The notes under the pieces: generated by a model
The model's input: the letters and a program-made list of their open reading frames with translations, nothing else
What the model was told of the DNA's origin: nothing
Databases searched by the model: none
In this document: one piece after another, positions 8,961-17,722 of the stretch
Numbering within the stretch: position 1 is the stretch's first letter
How the letters are laid out: every line of letters starts with the position of its first letter
Assembly: GCF_015163075.1 (NCBI RefSeq)
Contig: NZ_JADDXU010000001.1
Span: 310,001-374,000, forward strand
DNA length: 64,000 nucleotides
Direction: 5' to 3'
Source of the DNA: Streptomyces justiciae
GTDB lineage: Bacteria; Actinomycetota; Actinomycetes; Streptomycetales; Streptomycetaceae
Program-made: the position numbers and the translations under genes

Positions 8961-9803
8961 ATGACTCACGGCATATCCAGACGCGCCAGATGGGTGGCAG
9001 GGGGCGCGCTCGTCGCGTGCGTGGCCGCCGCCGCACCCGCCACCGCCGCCACGGCCCCCACCGTCAGCTGTACGTCGTCCAAGGCGGGCCTCGCCGACAA
9101 GCTGAAGCGGGACATCACCTCGGCCCTCGCCAACCGTAAGGGCACGATCGCCGTCGGCCTCTACGACCGCAGCACCAAGACCACCTGCACGCTGCGCGCT
9201 TCGTCGGCCTACGACTCCGCGAGCGTCGTCAAGGTGACCGTCCTCGCCACGCTGCTGTGGGACGCGAAGCTGCACAACCGCTATCTCACCGACCGCGAGA
9301 CCACCCTCGCCAAGGCCATGATCACCAAGTCGGACAACACCGCGACCAGCACCCTGTGGAAGCAGCTGGGCCTGACGAAGATCAAGGGATTCCTGAGCGC
9401 GGCCGGCATGACCCAGACCAAGCCCGGCGCCAACGGCTACTGGGGCCTGACCCAGATCACGGTCACCGACGAGCAGAAGCTGCTCAAGCTGATCACCGCG
9501 TCGAACACGGTCCTGAGCGACAACTCCCGCACGTACATCCGGAAGTTGATGGGCCAGGTCATCTCCTCGCAGCGCTGGGGCACCCCGTACGGCGCCCCCT
9601 CCGACGTCCTCGTGCACGTCAAGAACGGCTGGCTGCAACGGTCCACGCACGGCTGGCGCGTCCACAGCGTCGGCACCTTCAAGGGCGGCGGCCACGACTA
9701 CATGATCACGGTGCTCACGCACGACAACAGCACCATGAACTACGGCATCACGACCATCCAGGGCGTGGCGAAGGTGATCCACAAGGATCTGGCGGCCAGT
9801 TGA
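8961..9803 (+). CDS. Secreted serine hydrolase with beta-lactamase-like fold
   Basis: A 280-residue exported protein resembling class A beta-lactamases. The signal peptide spans about residues 1-32 (ISRRARWVAGGALVACVAAA). The nucleophile motif S-V-V-K is at residues 88-91, SDN follows in ITKSDNTATSTLW, and the KTG-box position reads VKNGWLQRS. The KNG variant and absence of a canonical omega-loop motif make penicillinase activity uncertain; many Streptomyces paralogues are hydrolases of unknown substrate. ATG at 8961 is preferred, but a GTG at 8946 is in frame and neither has a strong ribosome site. It is divergent from the GT39 gene. Confidence 0.82.
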   Translation: MTHGISRRARWVAGGALVACVAAAAPATAATAPTVSCTSSKAGLADKLKRDITSALANRKGTIAVGLYDRSTKTTCTLRASSAYDSASVVKVTVLATLLWDAKLHNRYLTDRETTLAKAMITKSDNTATSTLWKQLGLTKIKGFLSAAGMTQTKPGANGYWGLTQITVTDEQKLLKLITASNTVLSDNSRTYIRKLMGQVISSQRWGTPYGAPSDVLVHVKNGWLQRSTHGWRVHSVGTFKGGGHDYMITVLTHDNSTMNYGITTIQGVAKVIHKDLAAS

Positions 9804-9851
9804 CCGCTGCCGGTCTCCCGTTCGTCACCAACTGCTCCTACGGTGACGCCC

Positions 9852-10883
9852 ATGCGCCTGAGAACCGTACTCGCGACCGTCACCGCCGGCCTGGCGGCGG
9901 CCACCACCTGCCTGTCAGCCGGGGGCCCCGCCGCCGCCAACACCCCCTCGGCCCACGCCTGTTCGCCCGCCGTCTCGATCGACCGCTTCTCCGACGCGCT
10001 CGACAAGACGTCGTACGACGGGACGTTCGTCGGCAACTTCTCCGCGCTGGCGGTGGACCGGGACGGCTCGCTCGCGGCGCTCTCCGACCGGTCGTCGCTG
10101 TTCTCGCTGGACGCGCGGACCCTCGCCCCCAGGGGCGTGGTGCCGCTCGCCGACGAGAACGGCGCCGCCCTCGACTCCGAGGGCCTGGTGATCGACCGGG
10201 ACGGCACCCGGCTGGTGACGTCGGAGACGGAGCCGTCCATCCGCCGCTACAGCGAGGACGGGCACATCCTCGACCGCCTGCCGGTGCCGGACGCGCTGCG
10301 GGTGGCACCGGCGGGACGGGCGGTCTCCAACGGCACGTTCGAGGGGCTGACGTGGTTCCGCGGGGGCCGGTCCTTGCTGGCGTCGATGGAGTACGCCCTG
10401 TCCGGCGACACCTCGGGCGCGGTCCGCTTCCAGACCTGGCGGCGGAACGGTGCGGGCTTCGCCCTGTCGACCCAGTACGCCTACCAGCCCGACGCCGGCC
10501 TCGGCGTCCCCGAGGTCCAGTCCCTCCCAGACGGCCGCCTCCTCGTCCTGGAGCGCGGCTTCACGTCCGGCGTCGGCAACACGGTCCGCCTCTACCTGGC
10601 CGACCCGCGCCACGCCACGGACACGAGCGGGGTGGAGAACCTGACGGGCCAGGACGGCGTACGGCTGGTGAGGAAGACCCTCCTCGCGGACATCGCCGCC
10701 TGCCCCACCCTCGGCGCCACCGCCAAGCAGCCCCAGCCGAACCCGCTCCTCGACAACATCGAGGGCATGACGGTCACGGGCCGGAGCAAGGGTGGCTTCA
10801 AGGTGCTGCTGGTGAGCGACGACAACCAGAACGCGGTGCAGACGACGCGGTTCTACTACCTGAGCGTCAAGCCCGCGCGCTGA
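9852..10883 (+). CDS. Secreted phytase-like esterase domain protein
   Basis: A 343-residue exported protein of the 'esterase-like activity of phytase' family, built as a beta-propeller-type fold. A Sec signal is seen (MRLRTVLATVTAGLAAATTC, cleaved near AAANTPSA). Family motifs: FVGNFSALAVDRDGSLAALS, DSEGLVIDRDGTRLVTSE, SNGTFEGLTWF and LLDNIEGMTV near the end. A GTG at 9843 is an alternative start three codons upstream. It follows the serine hydrolase by about 50 bases and may be co-transcribed. The phosphate ester substrate is not evident from sequence. Confidence 0.83.
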   Translation: MRLRTVLATVTAGLAAATTCLSAGGPAAANTPSAHACSPAVSIDRFSDALDKTSYDGTFVGNFSALAVDRDGSLAALSDRSSLFSLDARTLAPRGVVPLADENGAALDSEGLVIDRDGTRLVTSETEPSIRRYSEDGHILDRLPVPDALRVAPAGRAVSNGTFEGLTWFRGGRSLLASMEYALSGDTSGAVRFQTWRRNGAGFALSTQYAYQPDAGLGVPEVQSLPDGRLLVLERGFTSGVGNTVRLYLADPRHATDTSGVENLTGQDGVRLVRKTLLADIAACPTLGATAKQPQPNPLLDNIEGMTVTGRSKGGFKVLLVSDDNQNAVQTTRFYYLSVKPAR

Positions 10884-10895
10884 CCGGACAGGAGA

Positions 10896-11030
10896 TCACC
10901 AGGGAATCGGCCTCATCGTCGAGAGCGACACCAGAAGAAAGATCGCGAGGGGCACGAGCACGAGGAGGACGAACGCCGCGACGGCCTTCATCCACCCTGG
11001 TGTTCTGCCCCGGGGGCCTTCGGTCGGCAT
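10896..11030 (-). CDS. Small single-pass membrane protein (hypothetical)
   Basis: A 44-residue frame, convergent with the phytase-like gene, encodes a basic Gly/Pro N-terminus followed by one long hydrophobic helix (MKAVAAFVLLVLVPLAIFLL) and a short polar tail ending RPIPW. The topology is that of small membrane proteins commonly annotated in Streptomyces. An internal ATG just before the helix could also be the start. No ribosome site is obvious. It is the only gene-like feature in the 304 bases between its neighbours. Function unknown. Confidence 0.45.
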   Translation of the reverse strand: MPTEGPRGRTPGWMKAVAAFVLLVLVPLAIFLLVSLSTMRPIPW

Positions 11031-11187
11031 GCGCACACCGTAACCCCGCGAAGCCGCCGGGTGAGGTGAAGATCTGCCTTCCCCGTCCTCGCCCCCTTCC
11101 CCCGAAATGTTGCGGCGGGATGAAATCCAAGCCCCTCCGCGTTGTGCCCTTCCGGCACACCAGCGGAGCGGAGTGGAGGACGGGCAC

Positions 11188-14100
11188 GTGAGACAGCGGG
11201 GATGGGCACGGCGGCTGGCCGGATACGCCTGGCGGTATCCGAAGGACGTCGTCCTGGCCCTGGGGTCGAGCCTCGCCGGTATGGCGGTCATGGCGCTCGT
11301 GCCGCTGATCACGAAGGTGATCATCGATGACGTCATCGGTGATCACAGCCGGGACATGGCCCCCTGGGCCGGGATGCTCATCGGCGCCGCCGTGCTCGTG
11401 TACGTGCTCACCTACATCCGTCGCTACTACGGCGGCCGTCTCGCCCTCGACGTCCAGCACGACCTGCGGACCGAGATGTACGGCACGATCACGCGGCTCG
11501 ACGGGCGGCGGCAGGACGAGCTGTCGACCGGGCAGGTCGTGGGGCGGGCCACCAGCGACCTCCAGCTGATCCAGGGCCTTCTCTTCATGCTGCCGATGAC
11601 CATCGGCAACTTCGCCCTGTTCCTGATCTCCCTGGTCGTGATGGCCTGGCTGTCCATTCCGCTGACCCTGGTCGCTCTTGCCGTCGCGCCCGCCCTCGCC
11701 TGGATCGCGAAACGTTCCCGTAGCAAGCTGCACCCCGCCACCTGGTACGCGCAGGCCCAGGCCGCCGCCGTCGCCGGAGTGGTCGACGGTGCCGTGGGCG
11801 GCGTACGCGTGGTCAAGGGGTTCGGGCAGGAGGAGCAGGAGACCGGGAAGCTCCGGGAGGTCGGGCGGCGGCTCTTCGCGGGGCGGCTGCGGACCATCCG
11901 GTTCAATTCCAAGTACACCCCGGCCCTGCAAGCCGTCCCGGCGCTCGGGCAGGTCGCCATGCTCGCCCTCGGCGGCTGGCTGGCCGTGCGCGGGCACATC
12001 ACCCTCGGCACGTTCGTCGCCTTCTCGACCTATCTCGCCCAGCTCGTCGGGCCGGTCCGCATGCTCGCCATGGTCCTCACCGTCGCCCAGCAGGCCCGCG
12101 CCGGCACCGAGCGGGTCCTGGAGCTGATCGACACCGAGCCGAGCATGAAGGACGGGGCCAAGGAGCTGCCCGCCGACGCTCCGGCCACCGTCGAGTTCGA
12201 CGACGTCTCCTTCGGCTACGAGGACGGCCGCAACGTCCTCGACGGCCTCTCCTTCGAGATCCGGCCCGGTGAGACCCTCGCCGTCGTCGGCTCCTCCGGC
12301 TCCGGCAAGTCCACCGTCTCCCTCCTCCTGCCGCGCTTCTACGACGTCACCCACGGCGCCGTCCTCGTCGGCGGCCACGACGTCCGCGAGCTGACCCTCG
12401 ACTCGCTGCGGGCCGCCATCGGGCTCGTCCCCGAGGACTCCTTCCTCTTCTCCGACACCGTCCGCAACAACATCGCGTACGGCCGTCCCGAGGCCACCCA
12501 GGAGCAGATCGAGACCGCCGCGCGTGCCGCCCAGGCGGACCGGTTCATCAGCGAGCTGCCCGAGGGCTACGACACCAAGGTCGGCGAGCACGGCCTCACC
12601 CTCTCCGGCGGCCAGCGCCAGCGCATCGCGCTCGCCCGCGCGATCCTCACCGACCCCCGCCTCCTCGTCCTCGACGACGCCACCTCCGCCGTGGACGCCC
12701 GCGTCGAGCACGAGATCCACGAGGCGCTGAGGCAGGTCATGGAGGGGCGGACCACGCTGCTCATCGCGCACCGCCGCTCCACCCTCAACCTCGCCGACCG
12801 CATCGCCGTCCTCGACCACGGCCGGCTCGCCGACATCGGCACCCACGCCGAGCTGGAGAAACGGTCCGCCCTCTACCGGCGCCTGCTCACCGACCCCGAC
12901 GAACTCGGCGGCGTATCCCCCGGCCACGCCCAGCCCCTCGCCCCGGCCGAGGACACCTCCGTACGCGACGAACTGGACGCCGAGTTCGACGCCGAGCGCG
13001 GAGTGACCCCGCGGCTGTGGACCGGCGACCGGGAGCCGAAGGACACCGCGCTCTCCGGCACCCCGGCCACGCCCGAGCTGCTCGCCCAGGTGGAGGCGCT
13101 GCCTCCGGCGACCGACACCCCGGACATCGACGAGGCGCGGGCGGTCACGCCCGAGGAGTCGTACGGGCTGCGGCGGCTTCTCCGAGGCTTCGGCGCTCCC
13201 CTCCTCATCAGCCTCGGGCTCGTCGCCGTCGACGCCGGCATGGGACTGCTGCTGCCGATCCTGATCCGGCACGGCATCGACAGCGGCGTCGGCGAGATGG
13301 CCCTCGGCGCGGTCTGGGCGGCCTCGCTGCTCGGGCTGCTCACGGTCGCCGTGCAGTGGGCCGCGCAGGTCGGCGAGACGCGGATGACCGGGCGGACCGG
13401 CGAGCGGGTGCTGTACTCGCTCCGGCTGAAGATCTTCGCGCAGCTCCAGCGGCTCGGACTCGACTACTACGAGCGCGAGTTGACCGGCCGGATCATGACC
13501 AGGATGACGACGGACGTCGACGCCCTGTCCACCTTCCTGCAGACCGGGCTCGTCACCGCGTTCGTCTCCGTCGTCACCTTCTTCGGCATCATGGTCGCCC
13601 TGCTGGTGCTCGACGTGCAGCTGGCGCTGGTCGTCTTCGTGACGCTGCCGCCGCTGATCGTCGCCACGTACTTCTTCCGCAAGGCGAGCGTGAAGGCGTA
13701 CGAACTCGCCCGTGAGCGGGTGTCGGTGGTCAACGCCGATCTCCAGGAGTCCGTCGCCGGGCTGCGGATCGTGCAGGCCTTCCGGCGCGAGCGGGACGGC
13801 GGGGCGCGGTTCACGGAGCGCAGCGACAGCTACCGGCAGGCCCGTATCCGGGGTCAGTGGCTCATCTCGGTCTACTTCCCGTTCGTGCAGCTGCTGTCAT
13901 CGGTCGCCGCCGCGGCCGTTCTCATCGCGGGCGCCGGACGGATCGACGACGCGACCCTCACCACCGGCGCGCTGGTCGCGTATCTCCTCTACATCGACCT
14001 GTTCTTCGCGCCGGTGCAGCAGCTCTCCCAGGTCTTCGACGGCTACCAGCAGGCCACCGTGTCGCTGGGCCGCATCCAGGAACTGCTCCAGGAGCCGACC

Positions 14101-14889
14101 TCGACGAAGGCAGCGGACGAGCCGCTGGAGGTGCTCTCCCTGCGCGGTGAAGTCGCCTTCGAGGGCGTGCACTTCGCGTACGGCGACGACGAGGAGGCCC
14201 TGAGCGGGATCGAGCTGCGCATCCCCGCCGGGCAGACCGTCGCGTTCGTCGGCGAGACCGGCGCGGGCAAGTCGACCGTGGTGAAGCTGGTGGCGCGGTT
14301 CTACGACCCGACCGGCGGCCGGGTCACCGTCGACGGCACGGATCTGCGGGCGCTCGACCTCACCTCGTACCGGCACCGGCTCGGTGTCGTCCCGCAGGAG
14401 GCGTACCTCTTCCCGGGCACCGTCCGCGACGCCATCGCCTACGGCCGCCCCGACGCCACCGACGCCGAGGTGGAGGCGGCGGCCCGCGCGGTCGGCGCGC
14501 ACGAGATGATCGCCACCCTCGACGGCGGCTACCTCCACGAGGTCGCCGAACGCGGCCGCAACCTCTCGGCCGGCCAGCGCCAGCTGATCGCGCTGGCCCG
14601 CGCGGAACTCGTCGACCCCGACATCCTGCTCCTCGACGAGGCGACGGCCGCCCTGGACCTGGCCACCGAGGCCCAGGTCAACCAGGCCACCGACCGACTC
14701 GCGGGCCGCCGTACGACCCTCGTGGTCGCCCACCGGCTGACGACCGCGGCGCGCGCGGACCGGGTGGTCGTGATGGATCACGGACGGGTCGCGGAGGACG
14801 GGACGCACGCGGAGCTGCTGGCGCTGGGCGGGCGGTACGCCGAGTTGTGGCGGACGTTCGTCGGGGAGGACGCCCCGGTGGTCGCCTGA
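11188..14889 (+). CDS. Fused two-half ABC exporter with asymmetric ATP sites
   Basis: A 1233-residue multidrug/lipid-type ABC exporter carrying two complete half-transporters (membrane domain then nucleotide-binding domain, twice). Half 1: Walker [10 protein letters not shown], signature LSGGQRQR, Walker [14 protein letters not shown]-loop IAHRRST. Half 2: Walker [10 protein letters not shown], signature LSAGQRQL, Walker [14 protein letters not shown]-loop VAHRLTT. Half 1 has Asp where the catalytic Glu is expected and half 2 has an altered signature. These two changes fall in the same composite ATP site, as in heterodimeric exporters with one degenerate site. GTG at 11188 was chosen for its GGAGG ribosome site. 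Substrate unknown. Confidence 0.92.
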   Translation: MRQRGWARRLAGYAWRYPKDVVLALGSSLAGMAVMALVPLITKVIIDDVIGDHSRDMAPWAGMLIGAAVLVYVLTYIRRYYGGRLALDVQHDLRTEMYGTITRLDGRRQDELSTGQVVGRATSDLQLIQGLLFMLPMTIGNFALFLISLVVMAWLSIPLTLVALAVAPALAWIAKRSRSKLHPATWYAQAQAAAVAGVVDGAVGGVRVVKGFGQEEQETGKLREVGRRLFAGRLRTIRFNSKYTPALQAVPALGQVAMLALGGWLAVRGHITLGTFVAFSTYLAQLVGPVRMLAMVLTVAQQARAGTERVLELIDTEPSMKDGAKELPADAPATVEFDDVSFGYEDGRNVLDGLSFEIRPGETLAVVGSSGSGKSTVSLLLPRFYDVTHGAVLVGGHDVRELTLDSLRAAIGLVPEDSFLFSDTVRNNIAYGRPEATQEQIETAARAAQADRFISELPEGYDTKVGEHGLTLSGGQRQRIALARAILTDPRLLVLDDATSAVDARVEHEIHEALRQVMEGRTTLLIAHRRSTLNLADRIAVLDHGRLADIGTHAELEKRSALYRRLLTDPDELGGVSPGHAQPLAPAEDTSVRDELDAEFDAERGVTPRLWTGDREPKDTALSGTPATPELLAQVEALPPATDTPDIDEARAVTPEESYGLRRLLRGFGAPLLISLGLVAVDAGMGLLLPILIRHGIDSGVGEMALGAVWAASLLGLLTVAVQWAAQVGETRMTGRTGERVLYSLRLKIFAQLQRLGLDYYERELTGRIMTRMTTDVDALSTFLQTGLVTAFVSVVTFFGIMVALLVLDVQLALVVFVTLPPLIVATYFFRKASVKAYELARERVSVVNADLQESVAGLRIVQAFRRERDGGARFTERSDSYRQARIRGQWLISVYFPFVQLLSSVAAAAVLIAGAGRIDDATLTTGALVAYLLYIDLFFAPVQQLSQVFDGYQQATVSLGRIQELLQEPTSTKAADEPLEVLSLRGEVAFEGVHFAYGDDEEALSGIELRIPAGQTVAFVGETGAGKSTVVKLVARFYDPTGGRVTVDGTDLRALDLTSYRHRLGVVPQEAYLFPGTVRDAIAYGRPDATDAEVEAAARAVGAHEMIATLDGGYLHEVAERGRNLSAGQRQLIALARAELVDPDILLLDEATAALDLATEAQVNQATDRLAGRRTTLVVAHRLTTAARADRVVVMDHGRVAEDGTHAELLALGGRYAELWRTFVGEDAPVVA

Positions 14890-14890
14890 C

Positions 14891-14910
14891 GTCCGCCCGG
14901 CCGGGCGGAT
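14891..14910 (+). terminator. GC-rich palindrome after the ABC exporter
   Basis: A near-perfect palindrome (gtccgcccggccgggcggat) directly after the exporter stop can form a 7- to 9-bp stem and probably ends transcription before the next plus-strand gene, which has its own ribosome site. Confidence 0.5.
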
Positions 14911-15005
14911 CATGGCCTGATCCCGTGACGGTCGTGCAACCATCCGACATACGTCGTGCGTCCGTACACCAGTACGCTCATCGCCGGGGTACGGGAGGGA
15001 CCACA

Positions 15006-15410
15006 GTGGACCGAGGGACTGGTGCGATACGGCGGCGGGCCGCGGTCGTGCTCGCCGGGCTGACCGCTTCCGGGCTGCTCGCGATCGCGGTGCCCGGTCA
15101 GGCGCAGGCCGTTTCGGCGGACTCCTGCGAGGGCCGGAAGATCCGCACGTTCACCTTCTCCACCGGCTCCGTCAAGCTCTACAAGGACGGCGGCTGGCTC
15201 TGCGCCATGACGTTCCCGAAGAGCACCGGCGGCGGCAAGCGCACCATGATGGTCAGCATCCAGGCGCGCGGCTTCGGGGCCGTCGTCGACAAGGGGAAGT
15301 ACACGCATCACGCCGGGCCGGTGAAGACGTACGCCGGCACCCGCAAGGTGTGGATCAAGGGCCAGGTGGGCCGGGGGACCTACGAGTCCAGCAGCTGGAA
15401 GCGGTACTGA
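15006..15410 (+). CDS. Small secreted protein of unknown function
   Basis: A 134-residue exported protein with a signal peptide in about residues 1-38 (RRRAAVVLAGLTASGLLAIA, cleaved near GQAQAVSA). The mature part is about 96 residues, basic, with two cysteines (SADSCEGRK and GGWLCAMTF) that probably form a disulfide; it ends YESSSWKRY. GTG at 15006 follows a GGAGGG ribosome site. I do not recognise a family. It converges on the peptidase gene across a shared hairpin. Confidence 0.72.
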   Translation: MDRGTGAIRRRAAVVLAGLTASGLLAIAVPGQAQAVSADSCEGRKIRTFTFSTGSVKLYKDGGWLCAMTFPKSTGGGKRTMMVSIQARGFGAVVDKGKYTHHAGPVKTYAGTRKVWIKGQVGRGTYESSSWKRY

Positions 15411-15412
15411 GA

Positions 15413-15442
15413 GCTCCGGTGCGCCCTGTGGCGCACCGGAGC
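15413..15442. terminator. Bidirectional terminator hairpin
   Basis: A perfect 13-bp stem (gctccggtgcgcc with ggcgcaccggagc) and a 4-base loop ctgt lies between the stops of two convergent genes, 3 bases after one and 7 bases after the other, and can serve both. Confidence 0.85.
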
Positions 15443-15448
15443 CGAGTG

Positions 15449-16876
15449 CTACGGACGCAGCGTGGGCTCGCGCTCCATGTCGCGCACGTCCAGCTTCTTG
15501 TCGTACGACGCGAGCGGCTTCGCCTCGGCGACCGCGGCGGCCGAGACGCCCGCCCAGTCGAGGATGCGGGCCGTCGCGAAGGCCTTCTGGTCGGCGACCA
15601 GACCGGCCACGTTCGCGTAGTGGTTCAGGCCGGGGGCCGTGAAGACGTAGGAGTCCTTCGCGCCCTTGTCGACGCGGAACCGCTCGCCGCCCCACGGGTC
15701 GTTCTGGCCGTAGACGTAGAGCATGTGCCGGGCGTTGTGCCGGATCCAGGTGTCGACGTCCCGCATCGCGTACGGCTGGAACTTCGTCGGGATGTCACGC
15801 GGGACGAAGTTGCGCGGCGGCTGGTAGCCGTAGCGGATGTACTTCTTCTCGATGTACGGGAAGTGGATGGTGGGCGCGCCGAGTTGGGTGGCCGCCTGGT
15901 AGTAGTACGGGGTGTACGGCTCCAGGCCCTGGTCGGTGTAGAAGGAGAACCCGGAGATCGTGTCGATCGAGTTCCAGATCTGGTCGTCGGTCGCGGTCTT
16001 CGCGTCCGGCGGGATCAGCTCGTCGTCGGCGCAGTCGGCCAGCAGGTTGTACTGCCAGAAGCCCCACACGTAGTCGAGGACGACGGCCTCGTACGCCCGG
16101 TCCAGGCTGCCGATCGTGGTGAAGGTGTAGCCCTCCGCCTCCGCGTAGGCCGCGTACTTCTTCTCCAGGGACTCCCGGCGCACCAGCGCCTCGCGCTGCA
16201 CGGCGTTCAGCCGGTCGCGGCACTCCTTGGTGCCGACGGAGGCGAAGAAGCGGTCGTAGGCCGAGTCCTCGTCGTTGACGACGTCGTTGGGGGCCACGTA
16301 CGCCACCACGCCGTCCATGTCCTTGGGGTAGAAGCGCTCGTAGTAGGTGGCGGTCATGCCGCCCTTCGAGCCGCCGGTGGCGATCCAGTTCTTCGAGTAG
16401 ACGGTCTTCAGCGCCTTGAAGATGCGGTGCTGGTCGCTGGCCGCCTGCCAGATGTCCAGCTTGCTCCAGTCGTCCGGGTCGGGCCGGGACGGCGTGAAGA
16501 AGCGGTACTCCATGGAGACCTGGTTGCCGTCCACGATCTGGGTCGGCTCGCGGCGGCTCGGCGTCGTCGAGACGTTGTAGCCGCCGGTGTAGAACACCGT
16601 CGGGCGGCTGACGTCCTTGTGCAGCACGGTGATCCGCTGCTGGAACGTGCCCTTGGACGGGTGCCGGTGGTCCACCGGCTGGGTGTAGTTGAGGACGAAG
16701 AAGCGGTAGCCGGTGTAGGGCTTCTCCTCGATCAGGCTCATGCCCGGTATGGAGAGCAGTTGCTCCTTGATATCGGTGGTGGTGGCCTCCGGCTCGGCGG
16801 CGGTGGCCGCCCCTGCCGTGCTCAACGTGCCTATGAGCACCGTGAGCGCCAGCAGCCATCTGAGCGCCTTGCGCAT
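15449..16876 (-). CDS. Secreted S28/S37-type tripeptidyl aminopeptidase
   Basis: A 475-residue exported serine peptidase of the Streptomyces PS-10 (S37) / S28-like group, which releases N-terminal peptides from extracellular substrates. A signal peptide covers residues 1-27 (MRKALRWLLALTVLIGTLST). The nucleophile elbow is GGSKGG with Ser170. The likely acid and base are in YGQNDPWGGERF (Asp) and PGLNHYANVAG (His). A typical N-terminal motif YRFFVLNYTQPVDHRHP is present. It is transcribed alone and ends at a bidirectional hairpin. Family call is strong; exact cleavage preference is not readable. Confidence 0.88.
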   Translation of the reverse strand: MRKALRWLLALTVLIGTLSTAGAATAAEPEATTTDIKEQLLSIPGMSLIEEKPYTGYRFFVLNYTQPVDHRHPSKGTFQQRITVLHKDVSRPTVFYTGGYNVSTTPSRREPTQIVDGNQVSMEYRFFTPSRPDPDDWSKLDIWQAASDQHRIFKALKTVYSKNWIATGGSKGGMTATYYERFYPKDMDGVVAYVAPNDVVNDEDSAYDRFFASVGTKECRDRLNAVQREALVRRESLEKKYAAYAEAEGYTFTTIGSLDRAYEAVVLDYVWGFWQYNLLADCADDELIPPDAKTATDDQIWNSIDTISGFSFYTDQGLEPYTPYYYQAATQLGAPTIHFPYIEKKYIRYGYQPPRNFVPRDIPTKFQPYAMRDVDTWIRHNARHMLYVYGQNDPWGGERFRVDKGAKDSYVFTAPGLNHYANVAGLVADQKAFATARILDWAGVSAAAVAEAKPLASYDKKLDVRDMEREPTLRP

Positions 16877-16971
16877 GCACCCTCCCCTGTGAGACAGATG
16901 TGCGAGCGGAAGCTATCGGAGCAACTCCCGTGCGCACCAGGGGAGATCGGGAAAAGTTCGGGCGGCGCAGG

Positions 16972-17607
16972 TCAGAGCGGTCGGGCGCAGCCGACCGGTT
17001 CCCGGCCACCGAGCTGGACGTACAGGGCCGTGGACAGCGGGCACCGGCTGCGCTTGGCGACCGCCTTCGTCACCTTGAACTCCGGCTTCTTCGCGCCCTT
17101 GCCGTCGCACGCGGTCTCGCGGACCTGCCCGTCGCCGGAGCCGTAGACGCAGTCGCCGACGATGGTGCGCGGCCCGCCCCCGCCGCCCGGGTCGCCGGGG
17201 TGCGGGGCGGAGAGGTTGCGCATACAGGCGTAGCCCTGCGGGACCGCCCCGTCGCCGTCCTCGTCGGAGGACGGGGCCTGTTCGCTGATGTGCAGCACGA
17301 AGTCGGTGGTGCTGGGGCACAGCGGGCCGTCGGCGGTGGTGCCGTCGAAGCGCGCCACGACCCGCGCCGCCGCCCGCTCACTGGTGCAGGGCACCTCGGT
17401 GAAGCTGGTGGTGCCGAAGGAGCTGCACTCGTCGACGCCGAGGAACACCGTCCCGTACCCGGAGGGCCGGGTCGGTGTCACCTCGTTGCTGATCCGGCCG
17501 TCGCTCTCGGTGCCGCGGTCCGGTGTGCTCTGGCAGCCGGTCAGCAGGGCCGCGAGCAGCACGGCGAGCATGGCGCACACCGCCCCGGCCGACCATCTCT
17601 CGCGCAT
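16972..17607 (-). CDS. Putative lipoprotein, septum-formation-like secreted protein of unknown function
   Basis: A 211-residue protein with a lipoprotein signal: a charged start MRERWSAGAVC, a hydrophobic core LAVLLAALL and lipobox LTGC, so it should be lipidated at Cys25. The mature part has at least eight cysteines spaced as for disulfides (GVDECSS, EVPCTSE, PLCPST, YACMRN, GDCVYG, ETACDG, SRCPLS, VGCARPL), a Gly-rich loop and no catalytic motif I recognise. ATG at 17607 was chosen because the signal begins there. It sits between the peptidase and GH3 genes on the same strand with a short gap. Function unknown. Confidence 0.68.
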   Translation of the reverse strand: MRERWSAGAVCAMLAVLLAALLTGCQSTPDRGTESDGRISNEVTPTRPSGYGTVFLGVDECSSFGTTSFTEVPCTSERAAARVVARFDGTTADGPLCPSTTDFVLHISEQAPSSDEDGDGAVPQGYACMRNLSAPHPGDPGGGGGPRTIVGDCVYGSGDGQVRETACDGKGAKKPEFKVTKAVAKRSRCPLSTALYVQLGGREPVGCARPL

Positions 17608-17722
17608 CGCATCCCCCCGGACACCCCGGACCAGCGTGACCCGCCGTGGCGGGGACACGCCAGCCGTGCGGGGTGCTTTGCGCCCTTTGGCGGGCGTGCG
17701 CCGGGTGTGTGGCGTACGCGCA

